A program made the translations under genes and the position numbers. Of a stretch of 64,000 bases of DNA, positions 43,001 to 50,774 are shown piece after piece. Under the pieces are notes generated by a model. It ran no database searches. It saw only the letters and a program-made list of their open reading frames with translations, and was not told the DNA's origin. Each line of letters starts with the position of its first letter. The first letter of the stretch is position 1. The stretch covers positions 1,240,001-1,304,000 of the forward strand of contig JADJOI010000003.1 in assembly GCA_016713875.1 (NCBI GenBank), in the 5' to 3' direction. Origin of the DNA: Flavobacteriales bacterium (GTDB taxonomy: Bacteria > Bacteroidota > Bacteroidia > Flavobacteriales_F > PHOS-HE28).

Positions 43001-44197
43001 GGTGGAACGGGCAATCTGCTCGTCAGCTGGAGCGGCATCGGCACGGGCACCCAGCTCACGCATGCCTTCAGCAACTCTCAGAACGTGGTGGTGACGGTGG
43101 TGGACGCCAATGGGTGCAGCGGTCCGACCGTGACGCTGTCCGTGACGGTGCTTGACCTGAGCGACGCGCAGTTGGTCACCACCGGTCCCGGCACAGTGTG
43201 CCCGGGCGACACGGTGCAGGTGACGGCACAGGTGATGGGGTATCCGTCCTCGGTGCAGCTGTTCTGGCCGCAGCTGGGCGTGTCGGGTCCCGGTCCGCAC
43301 ACGGTGGTGGTGAACGCCGACATGGTGCTCACGACCACGGCCATGGACCAGTGCGGAAACACGCTGCAGGCGGTGCTGCCGATCCAGGTGGACGAGCCAC
43401 CGGTGTTCACCCTCCCGCCGGTGTTCGCCGAGGGGTGCGCTCCGCTCACGGTGCAGTTCCCCGACACGCTGGTGAGCGGCAACCTCACCTACCTATGGAC
43501 CTTCGGGGACGGCACCTCGTCGGCCGCTCCCGCTCCGGTGCACACGTTCCAGGCGGGCTCCTTCGCGGTGAGCCTGACCGTGACCACGGCACTGGGGTGC
43601 AGCAGCACGGCGCCGGCCCCAGGCCTGGTGATCGCGCATGCACCGCCCACGGCCGCCTTCACTGCGAGCACCACGAGCACCGACATCGACAACGCGCTGA
43701 TCCACTTCACCGACGGGAGCACGGGTGCGATCAACAGCTACGCCTGGGACTTTGACGACGGCGTCACGAGCGACCAGCAGGACGTGTCGCACCAATTCCT
43801 GGACGTGGGGCTGTTCACCGTGGCATTGGTGGTGATGGACGTGCAGGGCTGCAGCGATACGGCCTGGGTGACGGTGGAGGTGACACCGGACCATGACGTG
43901 GTGATCCCCACGGGCTTCACCCCGAACCCCGGTGGCGGCAGTGGCGGCGGCTACGACCCGAACGACCTCAGCAACGACGTGTTCTACCCCTTCGCCCGTT
44001 TCGTGGAGGACTTCCGCATGCGGATCTACAACCGCTGGGGTGAACTGATCTTCGAAAGCCTCGACATCCAGCGCGGCTGGGACGGATACTACCGCGGCCA
44101 GCTAAGCCCGCAGGATGTGTACGTGTACCAGGTATGGCTGCGCTTCGTGGACGGCAAGGAGCGTCAGCTCGTGGGCGACATCACCCTGTTCCGATAA
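40094..44197 (+). CDS. SprB-repeat surface protein with PKD domains and gliding-type (CHU_C) C-terminal sorting domain
   Basis: A 1367-residue secreted protein resembling SprB-family adhesins. The N-terminus THISGGEIFYECLGNNQYEVTLIIYRDC (about 24-51) is the common opening of such Bacteroidota proteins. SprB repeats follow (TAGTGPFQYIWASLPD; NGGTAPYTYAWSQG; SGGTPGYTYQWDAA, each ending VTDANGC-like), arranged in two long super-repeats of about 240 residues. PKD domains (YLWTFGDGTSSAAPAPVHTF; YAWDFDDGVTSDQ) come next, then a type B (CHU_C) sorting domain (VIPTGFTPNPGG; MRIYNRWGELIFESL). The start at 40094 keeps the signal peptide N-terminal. A PorP/SprF gene follows after nine bases, the standard partner for type B cargo. 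Confidence 0.92.
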   Translation: MRVLKARAALVASLVTASTPALATHISGGEIFYECLGNNQYEVTLIIYRDCFGVQLNNDVDLEFDSPCGDFTLTLQTPNPVELSQLCDLELPNSTCNGGTLPGIEQYTYTTVVTLPPCDHWTMSWIGRNRNAAVANLVDPDDEAMYIATTLDNTVDACDNSPVLTNIASPYVCLNYPVTYSYGGYDPDGDSLSYALVDALDEFGQPIAYIAPYTGNQPISGLTIDPVTGLLSFTPMLAGNWVVVVEVSEWDSLGNLIGTVMRDMQFIAYPCMNVPPDPATGSIGGFTGTAVQTGPNSVEVCESGSFCMTFAITDINAANVLEATTNLQQNLPGATFTYTGTNPITCTVCWNGQPGTSGFFPFIVQVNDGACPIPAVQTYVYAITVLPGMAITVDAVDESCAGAQDGQVAVSITAGTGPFQYIWASLPDTTPTIQVGAGTYAVTVTDANGCVSQPSTAVVNAQAQPNQANAGPDLLGCLDELPITLTGTVTNATGGIWSGGQGAFGGTGLNVTYQPTAAELSAGGVDLLLTTTGNPLCAADVDTVHVVLSDDLLNAGASGTDALCHATATGSASFQPVLPGMSFVWNAPGAPTTPQASGLPAGTYAITVTDAAGCDTTLSVTIGQPAALALGALSVVDEPCAGQGGGSISATVNGGTAPYTYAWSQGATTPTVNVGAGTYTVMITDANGCAPVSGTATVNATTQPNLADAGPDVVGCLNELPVTLTGTVTNATGGTWSGGTGTWLGNGLTATYMPSAAEVQQGGTALFLTTTGNPGCPSDVDTAVVIISKSFLNAGINGTPTSCHDGANGTALFTPNDTSFNYLWNDPAAQATNPATGLSAGPYVVVVTDALGCDTTMSITIAEPAPLQASLTQSGDPLCAGGANGWATVSASGGTPGYTYQWDAASGNQVGPTASGLGAGTFGVTATDANGCTVQLSAQLSAPPPIQLSAQAPDTVCVNVPVPLTAQTLGGTGNLLVSWSGIGTGTQLTHAFSNSQNVVVTVVDANGCSGPTVTLSVTVLDLSDAQLVTTGPGTVCPGDTVQVTAQVMGYPSSVQLFWPQLGVSGPGPHTVVVNADMVLTTTAMDQCGNTLQAVLPIQVDEPPVFTLPPVFAEGCAPLTVQFPDTLVSGNLTYLWTFGDGTSSAAPAPVHTFQAGSFAVSLTVTTALGCSSTAPAPGLVIAHAPPTAAFTASTTSTDIDNALIHFTDGSTGAINSYAWDFDDGVTSDQQDVSHQFLDVGLFTVALVVMDVQGCSDTAWVTVEVTPDHDVVIPTGFTPNPGGGSGGGYDPNDLSNDVFYPFARFVEDFRMRIYNRWGELIFESLDIQRGWDGYYRGQLSPQDVYVYQVWLRFVDGKERQLVGDITLFR
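41279..42715 (+). repeat. Two ~720-bp in-frame super-repeats inside the adhesin
   Basis: Unit A begins at 41279 (VDESCAG) and unit B at 41999 (VDEPCAG), period 720 bp or 240 residues. Each contains one SprB repeat followed by an Ig-like segment with LPxTLTGTVTNATGG and a second SprB repeat ending DAxGCDTTxSxTI. A third, partial unit starts near 42716 (DPLCAGG). Confidence 0.85.
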
Positions 44198-44206
44198 CCG
44201 AAGCGC

Positions 44207-45202
44207 ATGAAGCGAAGCCTACCCCTTCTTCTCGCGCTCGCACCGACCGCTTTGCTGGCGCAGGACCCGCAGCTGTCCCAGTTCTTCGCGGCGCCCATGT
44301 ACCTGAACCCGGCGTTGACGGGCAACACGTACCAGGACCGCATCGCCATGAACTACCGCAACCAGTGGCCCAGTGCGGTGGTGAACGCCTTCCAGACCTA
44401 TGCGGCCAGCTACGAGCACCGGTCGCAGAAGCTCAACAGCGGCTTCGGGGTGATGGCCATGCGGGATGTGGCCGGTGCGAACGGACTGGCGTTCACGCAG
44501 GTGGCCGCGGCCTACAGCTATGAGGCGCGCATCGACCGCAAGAGCGCGTTCCGCGGAGGGGTGCGGGCCGCCTGGACCAACCGTAGCTACGACCCCAACA
44601 GCTTCCTCTTCGCCGACCAGGTGATCCGCGACAACGCGGCCACCAGCATCGAGAACGGCTTCGTGCAGCAGGTGAGCTACATGGACCTGAGCGCCGGTGG
44701 CCTCTATTACAACGAGCGCTTCTGGGCGGGCTTCAGCGTGAACCACCTGAACCGTCCGCAGCAGTCGCTCTTCCTCAACGGCGACGCACGGCTGCCGATG
44801 CGCACGAGCGTGCACACGGGCTACCGGTTCCCGCTGGACGGCCAGCGGATGGCCCACAGCAACACGGTGGGCACCTTCGCCACGCACTACAAGGCCCAGG
44901 GCAAGTGGGACCAGTTCGACGTGGGCTTCTACGTGGACCACGACAAGCTGCTGGCGGGCCTCTGGTACCGGGGCATCCCCGGACTGCAGGCCTATGCACC
45001 CGGCTATCCCAACAGCGATGCCGTGGTGCTGATGGCCGGCTACGAGACCCCGTTGCAACTTCGCATCGTGTACAGCTACGACATCACCATCAGCTGGCTC
45101 GATCTGTCCAGCGGCGGCGCCCACGAGGTGAGCCTCACGTACGAGTGGCCGCGCAAGGCCAAGGCCCGCAAGCACAAGATCGTGCCCTGCCCGAAGTTCT
45201 GA
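44207..45202 (+). CDS. PorP/SprF-family type IX secretion membrane protein
   Basis: A 331-residue outer-membrane beta-barrel protein of the PorP/SprF family. After the signal peptide (LPLLLALAPTALLAQ) comes the family hallmark DPQLSQFFAAPMYLNPALTGNTYQDRIAMNYRNQWP. Then there are many alternating strands, with YNERFWAGFSVNHLNRPQQS and GAHEVSLTYEW near the C-terminus. SprF-type proteins are needed for secretion or attachment of the type B sorted protein encoded just upstream. The gene starts nine bases after the adhesin stop, so the two form an operon. Confidence 0.95.
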   Translation: MKRSLPLLLALAPTALLAQDPQLSQFFAAPMYLNPALTGNTYQDRIAMNYRNQWPSAVVNAFQTYAASYEHRSQKLNSGFGVMAMRDVAGANGLAFTQVAAAYSYEARIDRKSAFRGGVRAAWTNRSYDPNSFLFADQVIRDNAATSIENGFVQQVSYMDLSAGGLYYNERFWAGFSVNHLNRPQQSLFLNGDARLPMRTSVHTGYRFPLDGQRMAHSNTVGTFATHYKAQGKWDQFDVGFYVDHDKLLAGLWYRGIPGLQAYAPGYPNSDAVVLMAGYETPLQLRIVYSYDITISWLDLSSGGAHEVSLTYEWPRKAKARKHKIVPCPKF

Positions 45203-45208
45203 GCATCA

Positions 45209-47413
45209 CTACAGCCGTGCGGCCAGGGTCACATAGAAGGCCCGGCCCATGCCCGGCAGCAGCCCTGGGCCGGGATACCCGCCTGCGCGCCGGGTGGCGT
45301 AGTCGACATCCATGAGGTTGTTGACCCCTGCTGATAGGGTGATCTGCGCCGTGGTCGTCCAGGAGGCGCTCGCGTCCATCACCATGTACCCGGGGATCCG
45401 ACCGGCCGTGGCCGCCGCATTGGGCGCGTCGGTATTGGTGGCGTTGGTGTACACGGCATCCACCACACTGGCCTTGGTCGCGAGGGAGAACGCGCGGTGG
45501 CGGAAGGTGAGCCCCGGCCTCAGGATGTGGCGAGGTGCGTATTCGACCTGGTTGCCGCGCACATCGAGCGCCGCATCCGTATCCATGGCCGGGTCATCCC
45601 AGCGCACGTAGCGCGCGTCCACATAGCCGTAGGCCAGCGCCAATGCGAGGCTCGTGCGGGCCGGATGGTCGCCACCGTTGAACAGGCCCACCAGATCCAC
45701 CTCGGCATAGGCCTCCACGCCCTGGCTGCGCGATGCGCCCAGGTTGGTGCGCACGTTCACGCCATCGCGCACCACCGTGCCCACCCGGTCGTTGATGTGC
45801 AATAGGAACGCGCCGACGTCGAAGCTGACCACTTCACGGATGGTGCCCCGGAAGCCCAGGTCCGCGTTGATCCCGCGCGTGTCCTTCAGGTCGGGATCGA
45901 TGACGTCCGTGGTGGCCGCAGGCGTCAGGTCGCCGTAGAGCACCGGACGATAGCCCTGGCTGAAGTTGGCGTAGGCCTGAGTGGTAATGGAGGTACGCAC
46001 CTGCATCCCCAAACCGAGCAGCAGCACCTGCCGCGACCGTTCGCCGCTGTCCACCGCGCCCGTGGCGCTGATGCGCCCGTCGACGCGGGATGTGATGTGC
46101 TCCACCCGCACACCCGGCACAACGGCCACGCGTTCGGACAAGGGCAGCAGCGCTTCGGCGTGGGCGGCCGCATTGCCGGTGGCGAGGGTGAGCGCGCGGC
46201 CGAAATCGCCGGACACGGTGAGGTCGGCATCCGTTCCGGTCGTGCCTGTTCCCACCTGGCGCCGCTGGTTCTCCGCGCTGTGGAGGCGCAGCCCGGCTGA
46301 CAACTGGGCTTGGTGCCGCAGGAACGTGAATCCCCGTCGCAACCGGACCTCGAGGCCGGCGTTGGCGTACCGGTCGCGGTCCACCTGTCTGGAGGCGTAG
46401 GTCCCGGTCGCACGGTCCACGGTGTCGGGGCTATTGATGCCGCGCGTGAAGCCCACGCTGTTGCGCTCGGCCAGGATCCCGAAGAGCTTCACCTCCATCA
46501 CCGTGCGCGCATCCGGCCTCCATTCCGCGGTGAGCGCCGCCACGTTCCACGGCAACAGCAGCCAGTTGCGCGCACGGTCGGACCACCGTGGATCGGTGCG
46601 CAGCTGTGCATCGGTGATGCCGCCGGGTTGCTGTTGCGCCACATCGGCGCGGGTGTACGCGAGCCCGATCCGCAGGCGTGGCGAAACCGCGAAGCGCACC
46701 GAGGTGTGGGCCGTGGTGGTGCGGTAACGGCTGTGGGCACGCCAGCCTTCGGCTTGGCGATGGTGCAGAAAGGTGTAGTGCTGCCAGCGGCCCTGCGTGC
46801 CACCGAGGGCGGCATAGGTGTCCGTGAGCCCATAGGAGCCCAGGGTCTGGCGCAGCTCTCCAGCAAGGGGACGGTCCGGCGCACCATGCTTGAGGACGAA
46901 GTTGACCAGACCGCCGAACTGAGGGCCGAACGCGAGCGAGGCTGCGCCGCGCACCACCTCGATCCGCTCCACCGCCTCCATCGGGGGCGTGTAGTAGGCC
47001 TCGGGATACCCGAAGGCGTCCGCGCTGATGTCATGCCCGTCCTGCCGCATGTTGAACTCCCAGCTGCGGTTGGGGCTGAGGCCGCGCGCTGCGATGCCGA
47101 GCTGAACGCCGCTGCCGTCGTTCTCCCACACCGTGATGCCCGGCACTTTGGCAAAGACCTGCCGGCCATGGTTCAACGCCAGGTCGGCATCGAGCGCTCC
47201 CGGTGTGATCACCTCGGTGCGTTTGCCGGCGAGGATGAGCGTGCCCATGGTATCGGCGGACGGTCGGATCCCCGTGCGGTGCAGGCTCAGCACATCGAGC
47301 GGGCGGAGCGTCAGGGTGCGCACGGTGTCAGGCCGCTGGGCATGCACACCAAGAGAGACCAGGACCGCGACCAACGACCCGCACCGGGCGTATGACAGGA
47401 CTTCTTCGAACAT
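45209..47413 (-). CDS. TonB-dependent outer-membrane receptor, FecA-like
   Basis: A 734-residue TonB-dependent receptor. The signal peptide (CGSLVAVLVSLGVHAQ) is followed by a TonB-box/plug region with GRQVFAKVPGITVWENDGSGVQLGIAARGLSPNRSWEFNMRQDG and MEAVERIEVVRGAASLAFGPQFGGLVNFVLK. A 22-stranded-type barrel follows and ends in an aromatic-containing strand (GMGRAFYVTLAARL). The plug resembles FecA-like Fe(III)-citrate receptors, so iron-chelate uptake is likely, but specificity is inference. It lacks the N-terminal carboxypeptidase-like domain of SusC proteins. It is convergent with PorP/SprF, six bases apart. Confidence 0.9.
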   Translation of the reverse strand: MFEEVLSYARCGSLVAVLVSLGVHAQRPDTVRTLTLRPLDVLSLHRTGIRPSADTMGTLILAGKRTEVITPGALDADLALNHGRQVFAKVPGITVWENDGSGVQLGIAARGLSPNRSWEFNMRQDGHDISADAFGYPEAYYTPPMEAVERIEVVRGAASLAFGPQFGGLVNFVLKHGAPDRPLAGELRQTLGSYGLTDTYAALGGTQGRWQHYTFLHHRQAEGWRAHSRYRTTTAHTSVRFAVSPRLRIGLAYTRADVAQQQPGGITDAQLRTDPRWSDRARNWLLLPWNVAALTAEWRPDARTVMEVKLFGILAERNSVGFTRGINSPDTVDRATGTYASRQVDRDRYANAGLEVRLRRGFTFLRHQAQLSAGLRLHSAENQRRQVGTGTTGTDADLTVSGDFGRALTLATGNAAAHAEALLPLSERVAVVPGVRVEHITSRVDGRISATGAVDSGERSRQVLLLGLGMQVRTSITTQAYANFSQGYRPVLYGDLTPAATTDVIDPDLKDTRGINADLGFRGTIREVVSFDVGAFLLHINDRVGTVVRDGVNVRTNLGASRSQGVEAYAEVDLVGLFNGGDHPARTSLALALAYGYVDARYVRWDDPAMDTDAALDVRGNQVEYAPRHILRPGLTFRHRAFSLATKASVVDAVYTNATNTDAPNAAATAGRIPGYMVMDASASWTTTAQITLSAGVNNLMDVDYATRRAGGYPGPGLLPGMGRAFYVTLAARL

Positions 47414-47598
47414 GGCCGCAAAGCAGCCCCTCCCCGTGGCACGTCACAATACCACGATCGAGGTAGACGGTGGTCGCGACCGTGCACGGGCCGACAGGTC
47501 CGCGCTCCGGACCACTTCCGCTCCGGCACTTCGATGCCCAGGCTGCATCCGCCTTCGCCTGGCACGCACTACGCCGCGCTTCGGCGGACCATGCATCA
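47414..47598. other. Spacer between argS and the TonB receptor, containing a copy of the argS 3' end
   Basis: 185 bp with no gene. It contains the argS 3'-end copy listed separately (47514-47549) and an inverted repeat (TGCATCCGCC near 47546 against GGCGGACCATGCA near 47583) between that copy and the true argS end. A CTTTG-ending promoter-like sequence lies just before the TonB receptor ATG. Confidence 0.6.
47514..47549 (-). pseudogene. Short copy of the argS 3' end
   Basis: About 36 bp matching the last codons of argS (47600-47637) in the same orientation with a few substitutions. Both carry TCCGGCAC-TCGATGCCCAGGC on the plus strand. Translated, the copy reads CSLGIEVPERKW against the true CLGIEVPERM end. 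It lies 86 bp downstream of the real end of argS. Confidence 0.75.
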
Positions 47599-47883
47599 CT
47601 ACATCCGTTCCGGCACCTCGATGCCCAGGCACCACATCGCTTTCCTGGTGGCGGTGGCCACGGCGGCGCTCAGGGCCAGGCGGAACGCGCGCTTGGTCGC
47701 CTCCTCCTCCTTCATCACCGGCACGCTCTGGTAGAAGGCATTGTAGGCCTTCACCAGTTCGTAGGTGTGGTTGGCCAGGGCGGAGGGGTCCAGCTTGGTG
47801 GCCGCCTCCTCCAGCACGGCAGGCAGGTGGTGCAGCAGCTTGATGACGGTGCGTTCCTCGGGGAGGAGTGCCGATGTGGTCAT
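47599..47883 (-). CDS. argS: Arginyl-tRNA synthetase, C-terminal anticodon-binding (DALR) part
   Basis: A 94-residue frame that is plainly the C-terminal helical DALR domain of ArgRS: LLPEERTVIKLLHHLPAVLEEAA, ANHTYELVKAYNAFYQSVPVM, RAFRLALSAAVATATRKAMWCLGIEVPERM (the conserved terminus). It starts with an ATG at 47883 whose last bases are the stop of the catalytic part (ATGA overlap). The ATG is supplied by the inserted repeat 47881-47930. It may be translated by coupling to give a two-piece enzyme, or argS may be inactive. See the catalytic part and the repeat. Confidence 0.85.
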   Translation of the reverse strand: MTTSALLPEERTVIKLLHHLPAVLEEAATKLDPSALANHTYELVKAYNAFYQSVPVMKEEEATKRAFRLALSAAVATATRKAMWCLGIEVPERM

Positions 47884-49409
47884 CCCGCTGTGGCGGAAAG
47901 GTCGTGCTCATGTGCCCATGAGCCCATGCCTTCCGCCTTCCGCAGCAGGCTCTTGATCCGCGCGTAGGTGTACTGGATGAAGGGTCCGGTGTGGCCCTGC
48001 AGGTCGATGCTGGCCGCGGGATCGAAGAGCATGCGCTTCCTCGGGTCCACCTTCAGCAGGAAGTACTTGAGCGCGGCCAGGCCGATCATCTCGTACAGGG
48101 CCGCCTTGTCCGCTTCGGTGAAGTCGTCCAGCTTGCTGAGCTCCTCGCCCATGCGGCGCGCCTCGGTCACCACTTCGTCGATGAGGTCATCGGCGTCCAC
48201 CACGGTGCCCTCGCGGCTCTTCATCTTGCCGCTGGGCAGGTCCACCATGCCGTAGCTGAGGTGGAAGAGCTCATCGGCCCACGCGAAACCGAGCTTCTTC
48301 AGGATGATGAACAGGACCTTGAAGTGGTAGTCCTGCTCATTGCCCACGGTGTAAATGAGCTTGCTGAGACCGGGGTATTCCTCGAAGCGCTTGATGGCGG
48401 TACCGATGTCCTGCGTCATGTACACGCTGGTGCCATCGCGGCGCAGCAGCACCTTCTCATCGAGGCCCTCGGGGGTGTTGTCCACCCACACGGCGCCGTC
48501 CTTCTCGTAGAACACGCCCTTCTTCAGCCCTTCGAGCACATCGGCCTTGCCCAGCACATAGGTCTCGCTCTCGAAGTAGTTGCGGTCGAAGCTGACGCCG
48601 GCCCGGGCATAGGTGGCGTTGAAGCCTTCGTACACCCAGCTGTTCATCCGCTCCCAGAGCGCGCGCACATCCGGGTCGTTGGCCTCCCACTTGCGCAACA
48701 TCTCCTGCGCTTCGAGCAGGATGGGTGCGCTCTTCTCCGCTTCCTCCTTCGTCGTTCCGTTCGCCACCAAGACCTCGATCTCCGCCTTGTAGGCCTTGTC
48801 GAACTCCACGTAGTACTTGCCCACCAGCTTGTCGCCCTTCAGGCCGCTGTCCTGCGGGGTCTCACCCCGGCCGAACTTGTGCCAGGCCAGCATGCTCTTG
48901 CAGATGTGGATGCCGCGGTCGTTGATCACCTGCACCTTCACCACCTCGTTGCCGGCGGCTTCCAGGATGCGGCTCACGCTCCAGCCCAGGAAGATGTTGC
49001 GCAGGTGCCCCAGGTGCAGGGGCTTGTTGGTGTTGGGGCTCGCGTACTCCACCATCACCTTCCTGCCGTTGGCAGGGAGCGCAAGGATGTCCCGCTTCCC
49101 GGCGTCGCGCACGAAACCCTGCCAATAGCCGTCGGAGACCACCAGGTTGAGGAAGCCTTTGATGACGTTGAAGCGGACCACGACGGGTTCCTCGCGGAGC
49201 AGGGAACCGCCTAGCTCGTTGGCCAGGGGCTCCGGGCCCATTCCGGTGAGCTTGGTGAACGGGAAGACGTTGATGGTGACATCGCCGTCGAACTCGGGCC
49301 GGGTGGCCTGGAAGCCGATCTGGTGGAGGGCGACCTCTTTGTCGTACAGCTGCTTGAACGCGCGCACCACGGCCGGTCCGAGCCGCGCCAGCAGGGGGTC
49401 CTTCATCAT
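47880..49409 (-). CDS. argS: Arginyl-tRNA synthetase, catalytic part, truncated by a repeat insertion
   Basis: Charges tRNA-Arg with arginine. This 509-residue frame contains the N-terminal additional domain and the Rossmann core with the HIGH-type motif HLGHLRNIF in NTNKPLHLGHLRNIFLGWS. It also has the KMSK-like segment GKMKSREGTVVDADDL and the family signature QYTYARIKSLLRK. It then runs into the inserted repeat, which encodes the extra residues GMGSWAHEHDLSATAG and a TGA stop. The anticodon-binding domain lies in the next frame. A start at 49406 is also possible. The gene is essential in other bacteria, so either the two parts assemble, a frameshift occurs, or the assembly is wrong. Confidence 0.9.
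   Translation of the reverse strand: MMKDPLLARLGPAVVRAFKQLYDKEVALHQIGFQATRPEFDGDVTINVFPFTKLTGMGPEPLANELGGSLLREEPVVVRFNVIKGFLNLVVSDGYWQGFVRDAGKRDILALPANGRKVMVEYASPNTNKPLHLGHLRNIFLGWSVSRILEAAGNEVVKVQVINDRGIHICKSMLAWHKFGRGETPQDSGLKGDKLVGKYYVEFDKAYKAEIEVLVANGTTKEEAEKSAPILLEAQEMLRKWEANDPDVRALWERMNSWVYEGFNATYARAGVSFDRNYFESETYVLGKADVLEGLKKGVFYEKDGAVWVDNTPEGLDEKVLLRRDGTSVYMTQDIGTAIKRFEEYPGLSKLIYTVGNEQDYHFKVLFIILKKLGFAWADELFHLSYGMVDLPSGKMKSREGTVVDADDLIDEVVTEARRMGEELSKLDDFTEADKAALYEMIGLAALKYFLLKVDPRKRMLFDPAASIDLQGHTGPFIQYTYARIKSLLRKAEGMGSWAHEHDLSATAG
47881..47930 (-). repeat. 50-bp repeat inserted in argS (copy R1)
   Basis: Matches 51720-51769 at 34 of its first 40 positions, including the 17-base identical block AGGTCGTGCTCATGTGC (47899-47915 and 51738-51754). 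One end holds imperfect octamers GCTCATGT, GCCCATGA, GCCCATGC (47906-47929). Deleting exactly these 50 bp joins the two argS frames (LRKAE-TTSALLPEERT) without a gap relative to the family, so R1 is best read as an insertion. Confidence 0.8.
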
Positions 49410-49453
49410 GGTCGCAAAGGAAGGAAGATCCCGGCCAGGGACGGGTATCCCGC

Positions 49454-50701
49454 TCAATCCACCTTGCGCAGGGGCGCCTCGTCCGTCGGACGCAGCCGAT
49501 GTCCGCGCAGCACGTCCACTTCCTCCAATGCACGGTCGAGCTCCGCGCGGAGGCGCGAGCGTTCCTCGGCCGAGCGGCGCCACAGCACCACGGCCCCCAG
49601 CAGCGACAACAGCATGGCGCCAAGCAGGGTGAGCAGGCCGGTGCGCCAACGCACCAGACCGATGGCGGCGGCCTGGGCCTGATCGCGCTCGGCCTTGAGC
49701 TCTCCGGCCCGTTCGTTGGCCCGCGCCAATTCATGCGCCGCCGTGGAGCGGGCGATGCGGTCCGGGGCCTCGCTTTTGAAGAGCGAGTCGTTGAGCTCCA
49801 CCAGCTCCATGGCCTTCTTGAGGGCCTCGTCGTACTGGCGCTGCTCCCGGTGGAAGGTCACCCAGGTGTGGAGCAGCCGTGGCCGCTCGCGAGCTGCGCC
49901 CAACCGGGCCACGCGAGCATCGGCCGAGGCGAGGAAGGCGCGGGCCTTGTCGAAGTGCCCCACATGCAGGTGCGCCCTGGCCAGATCGCCCTCCACCCAC
50001 AGCCGTTCCACCTCGGTGCCCTTGCGGGCGATGTAGTGATGCGCCTTGTGCAGGAACGGGATCGCACTGCTCCATCGCTTGGAGGTCATGTGATAGGCGG
50101 CGAGCATGTTCTGTGCGAAGGCCGCGCCCGAGCTGTCGCCCGTGGCCTCGTACAACCGGATGGCCTCGCTGATGTGCAGGATGGCCTCACCCCGCTTCTC
50201 TAGGATATTGCTGGCATTGGCCATGTCGCTCAGCCCGCGGGTGATGGCGGCGGTGTCACCGCTGACGCGCATGTGCTCCAGGGCGATGCGGGCGTGCTCG
50301 TAGCCGCGCTCATCCTGGCCGCTGCCAAAGAGCGCCACGGAGATCCAGCCATGGTCGTCGCCGATGGTACGGTGGTTGCCCATGCGCTCGGCCACGCTCA
50401 ACGCCTCCACGGAGCGCTCGAGCAGGTCGGCATGCTGGCCGCGCATATAGTGCACGTACCGGATGTTGTTCAGCACGTCGTGGAGCAGTTCATCGTCCTG
50501 CGCCTTGCGCGCAGCGGGGAGGGCCCGCAGGGCGAGCTGCATGGCGCGTTCGGGGTCGGCCTCCAGCAACGCATATGCACTATCCGCCAGCGCACGCGGG
50601 GTGGGTGTTTGCGCGCTGACCATCGTGCTGCCGAACAGAATGACGGGCAGGGCCCGCACGGCAATGGATCGAGGCATGGAGGATCGGGGAAGGGTGCGCA
50701 T
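49454..50701 (-). CDS. Exported TPR protein with C-terminal transmembrane helix and coiled coil
   Basis: A 415-residue protein with a signal peptide (RALPVILFGSTMVSAQ) and a tetratricopeptide array (for example LLERSVEALSVAERMGNHRTI, YEHARIALEHMRVSGDTAAI, SEAIRLYEATGDSSGAAFAQNMLAAYH, AIPFLHKAHHYIARKG). A charged coiled coil, a transmembrane helix (GLLTLLGAMLLSLLGAVVLWRR) and a short cytoplasmic coiled coil follow. The layout resembles the sensor half of Bacteroidota TPR histidine kinases or LuxR-like regulators, but no kinase or HTH domain follows. The start could instead be the ATG at 50677. It lies between argS and ctlX on the same strand. Confidence 0.75.
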   Translation of the reverse strand: MRTLPRSSMPRSIAVRALPVILFGSTMVSAQTPTPRALADSAYALLEADPERAMQLALRALPAARKAQDDELLHDVLNNIRYVHYMRGQHADLLERSVEALSVAERMGNHRTIGDDHGWISVALFGSGQDERGYEHARIALEHMRVSGDTAAITRGLSDMANASNILEKRGEAILHISEAIRLYEATGDSSGAAFAQNMLAAYHMTSKRWSSAIPFLHKAHHYIARKGTEVERLWVEGDLARAHLHVGHFDKARAFLASADARVARLGAARERPRLLHTWVTFHREQRQYDEALKKAMELVELNDSLFKSEAPDRIARSTAAHELARANERAGELKAERDQAQAAAIGLVRWRTGLLTLLGAMLLSLLGAVVLWRRSAEERSRLRAELDRALEEVDVLRGHRLRPTDEAPLRKVD

Positions 50702-50774
50702 GACCGCCAAGGTCGCGAATGGAGTGATGGGCCGGGAGCGCCCCGGGCCTGCGGTATGAACCATGGATCGTGGA

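Noticed and set aside
41456..43300. 614-codon minus-strand frame across the adhesin
   Set aside because: Antisense shadow of SprB repeats; arginine/histidine-rich with no domain.
47311..47565. 84-codon minus-strand frame starting with GCSLGIEVPER
   Set aside because: It runs through the argS 3'-end copy into the TonB receptor N-terminus in the wrong frame. The argS-like peptide is a duplication scar, not a gene start.
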